This document shows positions 46,923 through 60,456 of a stretch of DNA of 64,000 bases, piece after piece. The first letter of the stretch is position 1. The number at the start of each line of letters is the position of its first letter. Source of the DNA: Onchocerca volvulus (taxonomy: Eukaryota; Nematoda; Chromadorea; Rhabditida; Onchocercidae); the NCBI GenBank assembly GCA_000499405.2, contig HG738138.1:8926888-8990887 (forward strand), in the 5' to 3' direction. The notes beneath the pieces were generated by a model that saw only the letters and a program-made list of their open reading frames with translations, was not told the DNA's origin and ran no database searches. Both the position numbers and the translations under genes were made by a program.

Positions 46923-49900
46923 TTATTAATAAAAACATCTGCTATATGTTTATCTATCACATCACCTTCAGAACGCTTGAATGATTTTTCTCAAACGATT
47001 CCAAGGTTCATAACCAGCCATATTTTGAATTTCACAGTGCTACTACAATGAATAATTCAACTTTCATGTTCTTGGATTGATTATAAATCTTTAAACATTA
47101 GAAGGAAACTGGAGCTATAAAATGAATGCAAAGTTTTACGAATTAAAAAAAAAATTCAAATAGAAGCTGACTTAGTTAAGACATGAACAATTATAAGATT
47201 GAAGTGTAAGAAAAGACTGGAAATATTGTTCATTGCCGCCAATTTACTACAAAATGGAAAGAGGGAACAGAAGAGAGGACTTTGGCGGGCAATTGATTTG
47301 TAAGAACCAAATTGGAGCAGACGCAAAAAGTGGCACGCAGGTATGGTTTAACTGGATTTTTGGTCATATAGAAGAGAAGAGAGTGGTGGAAGAGAGGAGG
47401 AAGACTGGACTGTCCTCATTCCACTTTTCCAGATGTCTTAGTTCCGAGAAAAGTTGATACTACTTCCCGACATACCACCGCTATTTTAGTATAATTTGGA
47501 ATGCCAACTAACATCAAACAAAACTAATAAGAAGGCGAAAAGACGCGAAATGTACGGCTTCATATGGCATGGTTGATGTAATGTTGTGTAAGTAGATGGG
47601 AGTTTTCAGCGAAATTCGATATTTCTTCTTCATTATTAATGGACTGATGACATAAATATTGGCTTATTATCGGATAATGCCATCACAGTTCTTCCAGTTT
47701 ATCAAATTATGACCACTATACTAAAATCATTTTGATCAAAGCCAAAGTTTGATTTGAGAAATTTTAAAAGGGAAAGAGAAATTTTCTGTTCTTCCTACCG
47801 AAACAGTCAAATTTTCCTTGCAACATTGCCTCTGACAATGGACGAATTATATAGAAAAAATAAAAAAGCGATACGACAAATGGAATTTTAAGAGAGTAAA
47901 CAACTGGAAAATAAACAGGGACAGAGCGGACCACCTCTTGGATACTACTTCGCATCCGATGACGATGGTGGGAACGACGACGACGACACCGAGAACGATG
48001 TGTAAGTGAACCAGGAACAAGAGCAGTACTGCAAACAATCACAGACAGCTGCTTAGTAGCTTATATGATTCATTATTGCTTGCAGACAATTTTCCAAATT
48101 TTTGGCTCCATAAATTGACCAATCCATGAATGCATTGGAAATTCTCTGCAAATAAGCAAAGTTGTTTAATTTATTTACTCACATGTCATATCAGTAGAAA
48201 CGGAAGTATGATGTTATTGATTTCAATACAGTACTTATTCAGGACAAAGCGACGAAATAAAACAAGGAGCTATTTTCTATTTAACAAATCAAAGATATCA
48301 TATTTGCCGCATGTATGTGACAAATAATTTCATTTATGAGTCACGATGTAAAGTTCTACTCCTCTGCCCTTCTCCCTGCCTCCTTCTTATCGAGAGAGAA
48401 AAAACCCAGCATTTGCAAAGTTCAGTATGTTTTAACATTTCTACAAAAATATATTTTTTGTTCTTATTTGAACAGAGAACAAAGATTAAGGAAGCCAGCT
48501 GTTTGAAAGTGCTACCCTGGTAATAATTCAATTCAAACATCTCCAGAATTTATGGACAAGTGTATTGGATGATGAATCGATAAAGTGCTTGTTAATGGTA
48601 TTTTAATTACCTACGACCTTGTCGGCAGACGGAACGAAGCAAAGTTTTCAGAAGATCCTAGAATTGTTGCAGAATTGTACCCTTCGGTATAGTCAAATCT
48701 CTTACCGCAATAAGAGACCGAAAAAAAGAGGCTATAACAAGTACTAGAGAATACTTTGGAAGGTGCGCCAGCAGTTAATTTTTGGGCTTCGAGATACAGC
48801 TAGAAATTTCTTTACAAAAAGCATGAGAGATGATCATGGAGTTTATTTTTAGTACCAAAGAGAAAAAGAGGGTCGCTCACAGAAGGATGGATGATCTCGT
48901 AATCAAAATATTTCATCTACCTAAGCGACCTTTTCTATACCCTCCAAAATTAATTCAAATTTAATCTTTTTTATTGTTTCAACATATAAGCTTGTGTAAA
49001 CTCAATATCTATGATTGGGAAAGATCCGAATTTGGCATACAAAATAGAATGGGAGATAAGAACGAAGAAAACTCTACTTGATGGCTACAGAAATGCAACA
49101 AATCAGTGTGATATAAATCAAAGAAAAAAAAAAAAAGTTGGGAAAGAAGGAAAGCTTCATTCATAGAATATATAATGTCCGCATTTCTGCGTTATATTAT
49201 ATTTCCCAGCTTGATTTATCAACCAATGCGACCTATTTCCGTTTTTACTACGTTTCTTTACTTCATTTATCGTTTCCTTACAAGTTGGAGTTCGTGATGG
49301 TTTCTCTTCCCTGTATTACGAGATTGTACGGCACATACGATCATTTTGTTGTCAGTTCCTATACAGTGAATAACATTTAAAAGTTTCGATTATGTAAAAG
49401 TATATATGAAAAACTCTGTGTTCGATTTCCAGAAAACCAAAAAAAAAAAAAAAAATTTACAGGAGACATTCAAATCACGTTACAAACGAATGGTTTAATT
49501 ATACGGATTGGCAAAAGCTCTTTGATAGGCAGCTGCTTAAACATTTTCACTAATCTGATGATTATAAACTCGTTTACATATATTTATAATAACGAGCATG
49601 TATCGTTTCGTTAAGAAATTTCAAAATTTGGCCACACTTCTTGCGTTCACTATCTTTTCAATCTTTAGATCAAGACTCTGACCAATCTGACCTGTAATAT
49701 ATTTAATGATAGATCGAGTAACGTTACAAGATTTTAAAAGATAAATAATAAAAATTTGGTGTGATCAGTTTTGATCTTTGCCGAGCAATTTTAGAACAAA
49801 AGTGATAAGATTTGAAAAAAGAAAGTAAATATTACAGTCCAGTTGATGAAAACCAGAAAAAAAGTTCAAATTGAAATTCAGATTAAAGTTTTTTTTCATT

Positions 49901-51550
49901 ACGAATTTAATTTTTCAATTAAAACTTAGTTTCAAAATTTTAATATAATTTAATTTTAAAATATTTTGGCGGACTGCAGAATGCTATATTGATATAGAAT
50001 TGCATAGTGATTGTAATATTGATATGTGTAATGGAATCAATGAGAGAAAGTTAAATTTTAGTAAATTTCTCGATAGCGGACTGTGCATATGGCCACTGAG
50101 AGTCTGGCCATACAGTGAATGAACGAAATGATTTGACGACGGGTTTCATAAGCCCATTATAAGAGGTTGATATACGACATCTGTCTCAAATGAGGGCACG
50201 CGTCACAGAAAGACACCGAAAGACATGCTGTTCTGAATAATTAAATAGTCCTGAAAATATATAAATACAATTGTATTCAGAATGCAATCACACAGCGCAA
50301 TAATCATTTAGAAGATGGAATTATCCTCGGAATTTATGCATGAATGTCAAGTTATATAAGTAAAATGTAAGTAAAATTCATCATGAAGTTTTTCTAAATT
50401 TATAACAAGATCTCAAAAGCCCGAAATAAGATCTTCAAGGTTGAAAAGTTTTCTTTCGGAGAAAATGGAAAACAGAGATCAGAAGTGGAGAAGAGGAAAA
50501 GAAGATCCTAAAGACTTTGAAATACATTCGTAAAGGAGTTTCTGATGAGATTTGAACAAATAGAAATATAAGCATTGGTAAGCAACTGACTAGCTAGAAG
50601 ATCAGTTTTTCAGATAGAATTTGTCACCAAAATAATAATTTAATTACAGATCTTGAGATAAACAACAATATATGAGAAGGTTATGGATGGACGATATTTG
50701 AAAGGAACAATAAGCAAGTGAGAGAAGCCGGTTGGACAAGAAGCTGTGGACTAGAGTTTGGCTAATATTGTTAGGAACAACAGCCAAGCAATCGTGGAAT
50801 GGGATGAGACGCTTTACTGGTCAGTCCTCTCTCAAATACATCCGGCCATTTTCTCAGTGTTACTCATGAGCTCCAAGAGGATGCAAAGAGGAGGGACAGA
50901 TAAGAACATTGTTAGCAGTGTGAAGTGGATTATAGATTCGGGCTGTTGAAATTAAGCGATCTCTCTTTTATGATACCCCTTGATAGTTTGAAAATGAGAG
51001 AATGGATGAGCAGTATATGAATGAGACAGATGGATTAATAGAGGAAGCATCTGTTTCAGATGAGAGCCATCCGTCTAGGATGAAGTGAACGATAGCTTTT
51101 TTACCACATATGGAGGTAATTTGTTTCTCCAAATTTCATTTCAGTTTCCCTGAGAAAAGACAAATTTTTGTTAGCTGACATTTATAGTGATTAACCACAT
51201 GCCGGTCAATATGGAATTAAATAGAATTCAAAAGGCGGTTCAAGAGTGCATAAGTGAGAAAGTGTGGCAAACAGTTATCTTCCTTCTATTTCAAACTTTC
51301 ATGTACATGTCCTTTTGTTCATCATCACCGTTCTGGATAGCACATACTCATCATATACATGTTTATACAGAGTCAAATATAAAACAATAATCTGTAACGC
51401 CTAACGTCGAAACCCTGAAATTACCATTTACGAGGGTTCAAGCAGCTGTTCTGATTTATTTCAGTTGCTGTTGTCATAGATATAATGCGACACCTTTATG
51501 ATAACAAGCACAATACCAAATCGTTTTACATTATACGCTACATTTTTTAT

Positions 51551-51602
51551 AAGGCTTATTTGACATAAGATATTGGGGAAAAACTTATATTAAATAAGCC
51601 TT
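51551..51602. repeat. Short inverted repeat
   Basis: AAGGCTTATTT and its exact reverse complement AAATAAGCCTT separated by 30 bases. Function unknown. Confidence 0.65.
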
Positions 51603-51959
51603 TCGAAAAAATCTCAAGAACAGATGTGCAAAAGATCCTAATTATTGAAATTAGTGAATGAATAGGTAAAGATATTGAATCATTTAATGATATAGACGGA
51701 ATCATATAAGTTATAGCATACTGACAAGCGTCCCCCACTCCCCCCAATATTGCCGCCATACTTTAGATCAGGATGCTTCCAGTCCAAATTTCTGAAGATT
51801 TGAGAAATTACCAAATATTGAAAAATTTGAAATGCAATATAATTAATGCAATCTTCCATCTATAGCATAGCATCCATAAAAGTCTCATCTATAGCATTAC
51901 TTATCGAGAAATTCAAAACAAATAGCAGGAACTGCTTCTCTTGGGATTTGAAATGAATT

Positions 51960-52028
51960 TTGTAGGTTTTCGAGCACTTCACCAAAACCGTCTCATTTGA
52001 TTAGAAAAAATTGTAGGTTTTCGAGCAC
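51960..52028. repeat. 18-base direct repeat pair
   Basis: TTGTAGGTTTTCGAGCAC occurs exactly at 51960-51977 and 52011-52028. Just upstream (about 51860-51900) a shorter CATCTATAGCAT motif is also doubled. Confidence 0.7.
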
Positions 52029-55000
52029 ATTAAACGCAGTATCGTTTATTCATTTTCAAAATTAAAACTCATTTTTGCGTATTAATTCAAGAAATTGAAA
52101 TCAAAAAATAGAAATCATAAATGAACATCAGTTAAAGTAAAGCTTATCACTTGAAATTTAAAGTAATAAGCTAGTCCAATTACATTTTATCATTTAAAAA
52201 AAAAAGAAAAAAAAAAAGCTCTGTTATCAAAGCATAGCATCTTCATGCTCTTTGGTGTATAGATTATATGCGACATTTATTCATCAGAACAGATATAGAA
52301 TCATGATGGTACTAATTTATGATTGAATATCAAAAAAATGATTGGTTCCTGCTTATAAGAGTAGTGATTACTATCTCTCAAAATTAAAAGAGAGATCCCA
52401 GAATAAGATGTAATATTTCAGCATCATCCACTTTTTATCCAAAATTCAAAGAGAGGAAAAATGATACCTGTCGCAAGTCGACGGCCACGTTGCCTAGATT
52501 AATCAACAATAAGCTGGAAGATGCGTCCGTTTTACTCCCAACAAATTGAAAATTCGAAGTGAATTGGATGATGAAATGGAGAAATTGTTTCTATTGAAAG
52601 AGAGAAATGAATTTATACGTATGATACGTGAGGGGAAATGAATTTCCCGTGCTTTAGAGATAACCAGTAAAATTGATGTTGGCAAGAATAGCTGAGGGAA
52701 AACATGAAGATGGGAGAGTAATGCCGTACGGATAGGAGACAATAGCTTACTGGCCATCTCATGCTTCATCGGTTTTCTTTTTCACCGAGATTTTCAATTT
52801 CTTCCAATAAAAATTGGCCTTGATGGCATTGAAAACACAAAGATGTGGAGGGAATGGCAAATTTTGTTCATTGGTCGTCATTATTTGTTAGACATTTCTA
52901 GCATACCCAATATAATAAGACCTCCTAAAAATGAATTGAAAAAGGTTTTCACGGCATGCCACTCGCGAGTGTTCCATCAACAACTGCAAAATGTAAAAGC
53001 TACTACCTATCAAACCTATGAATGATTATTTCATTAGTAAACTCTGAAAAGATGTCAATGATAGTCAAACTTTGAGGAATTGTTAGTGACAGTTTTTTCA
53101 CTGCATAACAGAGATGAGCAGATCATTTAGATTTCAACAGTCTTCATATGGTAACAGCAGTGAAGAAAACATCCAGAAAGTTTCCATTCCTCTTCGTGTT
53201 CATCATCCATAATTTACTTAAAAAATTGTTACGAGATGCCCTGGTGCCACCTCCACTGATTATAGTAAGTGCAAGTGCAACAAAATGCAAATTTAGATTC
53301 AAATAACCTATTCATAATATTAAATTGCGAAAGCCGTCCTCACTTTTTTATGTCCTTCTCGCCTAATAGTAATAAAGTCTTTTATCGTTTACTACTGACA
53401 TTTATGAGTTTCTGTTCTTGAAAATACCATTTTAGAATTAATTAAACATTATTTTTGAATTCTGATTTCATATTTTCAGTAAATCATCTTTTGCATATCA
53501 ATTATTATTTCCAATTTGAACTAAATTTTCGGTTTTTAATCAAATAACAGTAGAAATTACCTGAGAAAAAAAGTAGAATTAGTTCAAATATTCAATTGAA
53601 ATACTCGAGCTAATTCCATGTTTTATTTCAAATAATATATACCGTTATTGTGATTAAAAATCAAAAATTGAAATTCAAAAAGAAATATGTGCGACAGAAC
53701 ATCTGAAAAGCAATAATCGATAGTTCAGATTGAAAAAATTTTTTTCGCCCACATTAGGTAGATAAATGAATTAGAATGAGTTAAGTTAAAAGTTCAGAAA
53801 ATATTGAAATTTATTAGCAGAATTTGGAGACTGACGGGTCTTTTTAATTACTGCACCATAATAAAACCTAAACTTCAATCTGAAAAAATATTTCGTCCGA
53901 CAATTTTTTGATGAATTTCATCTCATAATGCACCAGCCAACATTCTTCATTGGAATGATGAGTGAAGAAGGGTCAAGATAGGCAGAAAAACATGTTTTAC
54001 ATGCGGTAGTAGTTTTCAGCCCAACGAAAAAGGAGAATTATCATACGACTGTCTTGAAGGAGGGGAAAAAAGAGAGGAAAGTAAGGAAAGAAGTTTAGAG
54101 GAACCGAAGAACTTCTTTTCAAGCTGTTTACTTTTTTTGACTTTAAATTTTCATAATGAGTTGTGATGAACTTTGATGATGAGTACATGAATATGGTGAA
54201 TGAAGAGGTGTCCACTTTCCTTCGTTTAAAATTTACGTTGAAAAATATGCAAAAGTTTGCGCCCCAACTAGTTTTTGCTCGTTAAAATTGCTTGCCAAGT
54301 GAGTTCAGATCTTTTAATGAGTGTGAAATGTGAAAAAGTAGCGACAGAGACGAAGAAAAAAGAGCAAAAGTTGAGGGAGAAAGAGATTTATGAAAAGATT
54401 AATTTTTGTTTGTAAATTCACACGCAATGATGACAGTAGAAAAAGTTTGATATTCTGAAAAAACAACTTTCAACTGAATCTTCAATACAATATTACTCAA
54501 ACTGACTGTTTTCTTTAAAGTCTAAAAATTGACGGACAACAGAAACGGTAATCACCTTCCCATAAGTATTCAGTGAAAACTTCAACTTTGATTGGGAGAA
54601 TAAAGAATTCCATGCAATTGTAGGAATTCCATACAATTCAGTTAAATGAATAGTGTCATTTTTATTTGCTTTCTGCGAACAAAATTTTCAAATTTATGAC
54701 ATTTTCCGTACAACACACAGTGTAGCAGTACTCAAATGAGTACTTTCCGAACGGATTTTTAATTTTTTATGGGAAACCTGTTAAGCGATTGGATGTACAG
54801 ATGCGCTGTCTTCATACATACAAAAAATTAATGATTATGACGATAATGTAATAAAAACGAGTAAAAGAGCACAAATGAAAAGCAAACACCAAAGATAAAA
54901 GCAATCGTCAAGTTTACAGACGTTGATTCATTGAAATTTCCATCGTCAATTTCTACTAATAGATTACAAAAATTCGAATTTTGGAAAGATCCAGGAGTTC

Positions 55001-57066
55001 TCATACACAGCCATTTGATTTCCAGGAGTTACGAATCAAATGCTCAAAAGTGATGTTTTCGAAACATTATAAGGAATCATGACCTAAAAAAAAAACAATA
55101 GAAAACTGACGAAATGATAGCAAGAACAATGAGATGAAGAAATCGGCTTATTCCTATAGCCATCCATCTACGGGGACATTTGTCGAAACAGATCAATGTA
55201 AATGTGACCTTGTAAGTACGCGTATGTACGTACCTATTTGTCACTATTTTTCTGTTTCTCTGTGTCTATCTGTCATACAAATGGAATTAAAATCCGTGTT
55301 GAATTTCTGAATTACATTCTTGACGAATTGAGGTCAAATTTGTTACAATCACAGAAGAGCTCATTAAGCATAAATGACCATGGTGGACAGTTGATAGAAG
55401 CAACTTGTCCATATGAATTTATTTTTCACTTCCTTTAATTTAACGAGCAGATACATGTGAAGAATTATCCTGAAAAAACACGCCAATACAAATTTACATC
55501 TTTTGTTAAAATCGAACAATGTCCTGAAGTTATTTTTTGGTCGTTTTCAGATCAAATCTATCAATATGTATCATTTAGTTTTCAGCGTTGGTAATAGGCA
55601 ACACAGAGAATGGTGAAAAGGGGCTATTGCATTATTCGCTTTTCGATAATTGAAATGGTTCCCTCTCCCCCCGAGTAACGAACACAATTTTAGCAGAATT
55701 TTATTTGCGGCAAATTTATCAAGCCATTCGATCTTATTCTCGAAGTTTTTCCTTTCATTTGATGAAAAAAAAAAAAAAAAAAAGAAAAGGAATACTCTTT
55801 CTTTTGCGCGTTGCATTCTCTCGTCAGAGAAGGAATATTTGAAAAGGCCCTTTTTTTAAAAAAAGAAAAATCCTGAACTTTTCCCATGCTCAACCAGAGA
55901 AATCGAAAGAAAATTGGGTCAAAAATTAATGACATTAGAAGGCATTAAAACGATGTACGGTGTCCACATAAATTTTCGGCATCACATACCCTTCAATCTC
56001 TGTCATTGCCCTGATCCCGTTCTGCGTATCATCAAACCCCGTTGTAGGTCGTCACGTTAAACTGTCTCTCTTTTGACGATTCACTTCTAATTTTTCAATA
56101 TTTATCAATAATAAGGTCTCAATCCCAATAGATAAAACAATTTTCCAATATGTTGAAGTGTAGCGCTTTCCGAATGAGGGAATTCAGATGGAAAAGGAAT
56201 CCCATTAAGTTAATATGGTAATCTTTCCTTCTAATAATCCGGTAATAGATTCCCTCCTAAAGTCAAAGAATCCACTCACTTCTAAAACTCTTATCATATA
56301 AAAATTCAGTTCCAATTACGGATATTATGTCCATTTTTATTTATTTAACTAAAATAATGATAAAATCTGCAATAACTGGAGAAAAAAAAAGTGGAATGGT
56401 CAGTAGATGACACCATCCGGAAGAGCAGAAAAAACTTTTTTTTTTTTTTGGCTGAACTTCATAATATTTCAGTATACTTGTTTAGAATGGATCACAATTA
56501 AGATATAAGACTAAATGAAAGAAAGACACATTAAATAAATGAATAAAGATAATGAAAATGATCTATGAGCATTAAAAATGAACACCACAACAGGAAGTTT
56601 TCGATTTGCTCATACTGCCGAAAAGGCTGATTAAATATGAAACCAAATTCAACAAAAAAACATTACAATGCCAAGTTATAACTTGATCTTACAACAGTAA
56701 AACCTGAGCAGTTTTAATCTCCCTAATCGAATCTTCAGGATATTTTTCTGAAACATATACAATTTAAGGTATAATCTGAAATGGGTATAATAATAGAAAA
56801 CTAAGAATATAATCGAAATAAAATACATTTCAATACAGTAATTGGTGTCACCGTATTCGAACATTCAAATTAATTACTATCGGTCTTCTCGGACAAAAAC
56901 ATGAAATAGGAAGCAGAATTTGAGAAAGTTCAGCAGAATGACAATTCTAGATAACACATCAATGAGCATAAACTGGCTCACAATGACGGATATAACACGA
57001 ACAAAACGAAGAAAGTAAGAACACTTTCTGAAAACTTTGTCCGATCCAAACTGCAAGACAGAAATT

Positions 57067-57072
57067 TTATTC
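57067..57072 (-). terminator. Poly(A) signal AATAAA for sek-1
   Basis: AATAAA on the minus strand about 17 bases after the stop of the putative alternative last exon. Confidence 0.5.
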
Positions 57073-57088
57073 AGATGTCTTCTCTTCT

Positions 57089-57118
57089 TTACAGATCCTG
57101 CGGTTCCTGCAGTAAATC
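57089..57118 (-). CDS. sek-1: Putative alternative last exon of sek-1
   Basis: After a TTTTGTAG acceptor the minus strand reads DLLQEPQDL-stop, closely followed by AATAAA. It is in phase with a possible donor (ACACCA|GTTTCA) inside the previous exon, which would replace the last 12 residues ([12 protein letters not shown]...). Supported by splice signals and the poly(A) signal only. Confidence 0.35.
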   Translation of the reverse strand, partial: DLLQEPQDL

Positions 57119-57707
57119 CTACAAAACAGAAAAAAAGTTAAAATTTTATTTTAACAATTTTAGGGTAAGTACCAATGTTCTTAATCCTAAATTTTCGAAA
57201 CAGTAGTTAATAGTCCATTCAAGATACTAGAAGTAGGATTCAACTATCAGTGATTAAATGAATCATTAAAAGTGAATACAGCATCATTCATCAACATGAA
57301 AATTCTAAGCTACGATGAAATAAGATATACAAATCCTTACATGAAAAACAATAGCAAGATGATTAAGAGCGCGAAGATTTTGCTTTAGGAAGAGAAACTG
57401 GTTGTTTAATGAGGTCCTTTGGCTAAATGGGCCAAACGGTTTTGGCCTAATGGCTTTGAACCGTCCAACTGACGTATTCTGAAGAGTAGTTCAGCAATAA
57501 AGAAATTTAATTATAGCAAACCAAAAGAAAAAAACTTCATCAGACGGTCTCATTCACAGTGCTGCTGATGTAAAATAAGATAGGGAGGAGAGGAATATTC
57601 CAAAAAAAAAAAAAAAAAAAAAAAAGTCAATTAAAATTAATTATTGGAAACAACAAATCTACTACACCATACATATTTTTCAAAAAAATTATTTTCTAAA
57701 TCAATGA

Positions 57708-60407
57708 TTATCGATTAAGATTTGCTGATGGACCAATTGATTCTGAAACTGGTGTTTTAATGTTGAAGTTCTGAAGAACGGATTCACGTTCACGTTCCGC
57801 TACACCCAAAATTTCTTGGACGAAGGCTCCCATTGAAAATTTATGATCATTACGAGCATCATCCAGAAATCTATGAGCCAACAGATCTGGATACTTTGGC
57901 CTGTTGTTGTAATCTTTTGTCAGGCTGAAAAAGAACAAACAATAAACCTGAGCAACATCGACTTTGAAAAATAAAAGCTTCATTAATTTCATGGCTAAAA
58001 ATTGAATACTAAAATCTCAAATATATTACATACCACTGAGCAACAAAATCCTGGAAATCATCGGTGAAACCCAAACTGTGGGACAATCTTGGTGCTGGTT
58101 CATGAACAACTTGTTTCAGTTGCTCAAATGGCGTCTTCCACTTGGAATATGGATGGGATCCTGTAGCTATCTCCACCTGAATTCATCAATTTAAATTCTG
58201 AAAGCGAACGATAACGAAAAAATTAATAATTTGATCTAAATAAAATGAGGAATAACAGCGAAATTCAATGGTATAATTTGGGTACATTAGAATAGATGTA
58301 CGTACCAGCGTGATACCTAAACTCCACACATCCGCTCGGACATCATAAGCAACCTTCTTTTCGCCTTCAATTCTCTCCGGTGGCATATAAGGTTTGCAAC
58401 CTGCATTCACTGTTTTTGCAACCTGAAGGTAATTCTAAACAAATAAATTTTGAAATATTTTGAATAAAAAGTAGAAATTTTCTGTGCCGTCATCTATTGG
58501 GACACGTTACACCAAAAATTTCTGCTAGAAACATTACAAGTAAGATATATCATTTACCGAATTTGTCAAATGGCCTGAAATGCCAAAATCACAAATTTTC
58601 ACTGCCCCTTGCTTATTGAGCAATATATTTGATGGCTTTACATCGCGATGTATTAAGTTCATTTGCTCTTTCATGAAATTCAATCCTTCAACGACCTAAA
58701 GAAAATTTATTGCATTTTTCCTTCCTTGGCATTACAGAACAAAGAATTAAACAGATTATTAGATAAGACATTCATTTATCTTACTCTTTGCCAAATAAAT
58801 TAACTTCAAATACATAGATATTCATTAAATAAGTCAACATTTATTTCCAACACTTTGCCTACCGAAAGAGCACATTTAGCTATGAACATTTCTGGCAAAG
58901 GACCACGCGAATCGAAACACATTCGATAAAATTTATCTAGTGACATATCCATTACTTCCATGCAGATCCATACATCACCTTCACGAAACATTGCACCGTA
59001 AAAACGCACCATCTGAATATGATTTGTATGCCTAATTTGAAAAATATGAAAAGTTTGCAGAATATCTAAAAAGTCCAATGTAGATTGCACCAACTGCTTG
59101 AAATATCAGTGCCTCATATAAAAATTCAATACTTCAAATTGCAAAAGCTACCTGCGCACAGCAGTCACTTTTCATACAAGCTTGTAATTCTACAAGCATC
59201 CGTTTCTGACTTTCATCGTTTATTTGGGAGTGGATACGCTGAAATAACATTTTAAAGCTTCATTGTAAAAAAAATAGTTCACTTCTTATAAGTCTTATAA
59301 TGGATAACACTTTTATTTATATAGATTAGAATTATCGTAAAAAGTTTGTCATTATCTTGACCTTAACAGCCATAATAGTATTCGTCTGACGGTGACGCAT
59401 TTTTTCAACAACCCCATATGCCCCCCTTCCAAGCTCCTCGATCTTCTCCAACTCTTGAGCTCGTACTTGAACTTCCTCACCATCTTCCGAAAACCTAGAA
59501 ATACCTGATGCAAAAAGCAATATCACATCAAAATTTACACTCAATTTTCGAGTATTATCATCGTATATTTGTAAACGCAAAGTCAACTCTACTTTGATGT
59601 ATTTTCTATCGGCTTTGTAATTGCTGCGAACTTCGAGCAAATTATTTTAACTGAAATTTTTATTCCATGCTACTTTTGTGGCAGTTTAACGGGAAGCAGA
59701 TTGCCTTTTATTAGAAAAATTCAACATTCTTAAATGTCAGGTAGATTAGAAGCTTCCTTGCTTACGAAAAAAGTGATATTATATAAACGACCATTTAAAC
59801 GAACTAGTTCAGAACCAAAAGTAGAAAACATAAAATGTTTGCTAAGTTTACTCCCAACAACCCCAACTAGTTTCAAACATATTTGAATGCCACTGCCAAA
59901 TTGTTGTTTTGGAGAAATTCAAAAAAAAATTTGATAAATGTATATTGAGCACTAATGTTGATATTGATTTAATATCGGTACATAAATCTTACTTCATCAT
60001 ACACTTATCGTCAAGATCTAGATTTGGTAAACTTTCAGGTTCAGGCATTGTGAGGCGTCCCAGTTTACTTTTACCTGCAAGGAAGAGAAGTGAATTCAAA
60101 AACATTGTCTTTTTAATCCATTTAAATGATGTTAATGGATGACAGCATTATTTATATATTGACTCGCAGTCCAAATTATCGGCAATCTAACCGACAGTTG
60201 AATGAAACGGAATATTTCGTAAGACCAATGATAAGTCTTAGGAATGCCAATACAGAACCGTGTCAAATATGAAGCTGTGTCACAATGGACATACAGTAGT
60301 ATTATTACTATAAATATTTTGTTTTCGGATAAAGTTTTTCTATAAGTAAATAGACTAATAAAAGTTGAACGCGTCAAAGATTGCGTACTAGCAAAACGAT
60401 TCGGCAT
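57708..60407 (-). CDS. sek-1: MAP kinase kinase SEK-1 (MKK3/6 type, p38 pathway)
   Basis: SEK-1 is the dual-specificity kinase that activates p38/PMK-1 in nematode immunity and stress signalling. Nine minus-strand exons, phase-consistent, give 361 residues: 60389-60407, 59993-60074, 59362-59494, 59152-59238, 58863-59012, 58558-58695, 58306-58422, 58034-58176, 57708-57924. The glycine loop is [11 protein letters not shown] (55-65), the ATP-binding Lys is K78 in MAVK, the catalytic loop HRDVKPSN (173-180), the metal loop DFG (193-195). The activation segment is [20 protein letters not shown], with phospho-sites S203 and T207 split between exons 6 and 7. [19 protein letters not shown] is the MKK3/6 hallmark, and [15 protein letters not shown] ends the C-lobe. 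The APE triplet is PPE, which from memory is also the case in C. elegans SEK-1. The N-terminal RLTMPEPE...LDLDDKC resembles the MKK3/6 docking region. Exon 1 (19 bases) is the least certain; an internal ATG at 60048 is the alternative start. Confidence 0.92.
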
Positions 60408-60444
60408 TGTTCGTGAATCGACAGTTGGAGAAGCCGACAAACGA

Positions 60445-60456
60445 CTACAGTTAAAA
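60445..60456 (-). promoter_or_regulatory. Possible spliced-leader acceptor of sek-1
   Basis: Minus strand TTTTAACTGTAG ends about 37 bases before the proposed ATG at 60407. It would define the 5' end of the transcript. Confidence 0.35.

Larger units (their letters stand above)
46923..57060. other. Gene-poor region, about 10 kb
   Basis: No coding exon with recognised similarity on either strand. Small features: inverted repeat TATGGCCA/TGGCCATA at 50088-50112; hairpin with arms AAGGCTTATTT/AAATAAGCCTT at 51551-51602; 18-base direct repeat TTGTAGGTTTTCGAGCAC at 51960-51977 and 52011-52028; A/T homopolymer runs near 49440, 52196, 55764 and 56431. The content is otherwise unstructured AT-rich sequence. 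Confidence 0.45.

Noticed and set aside
58370..58390. PPE instead of APE in SEK-1 as a damaged kinase
   Set aside because: All catalytic residues are intact, and the same triplet is, as far as I recall, normal for SEK-1 orthologues.
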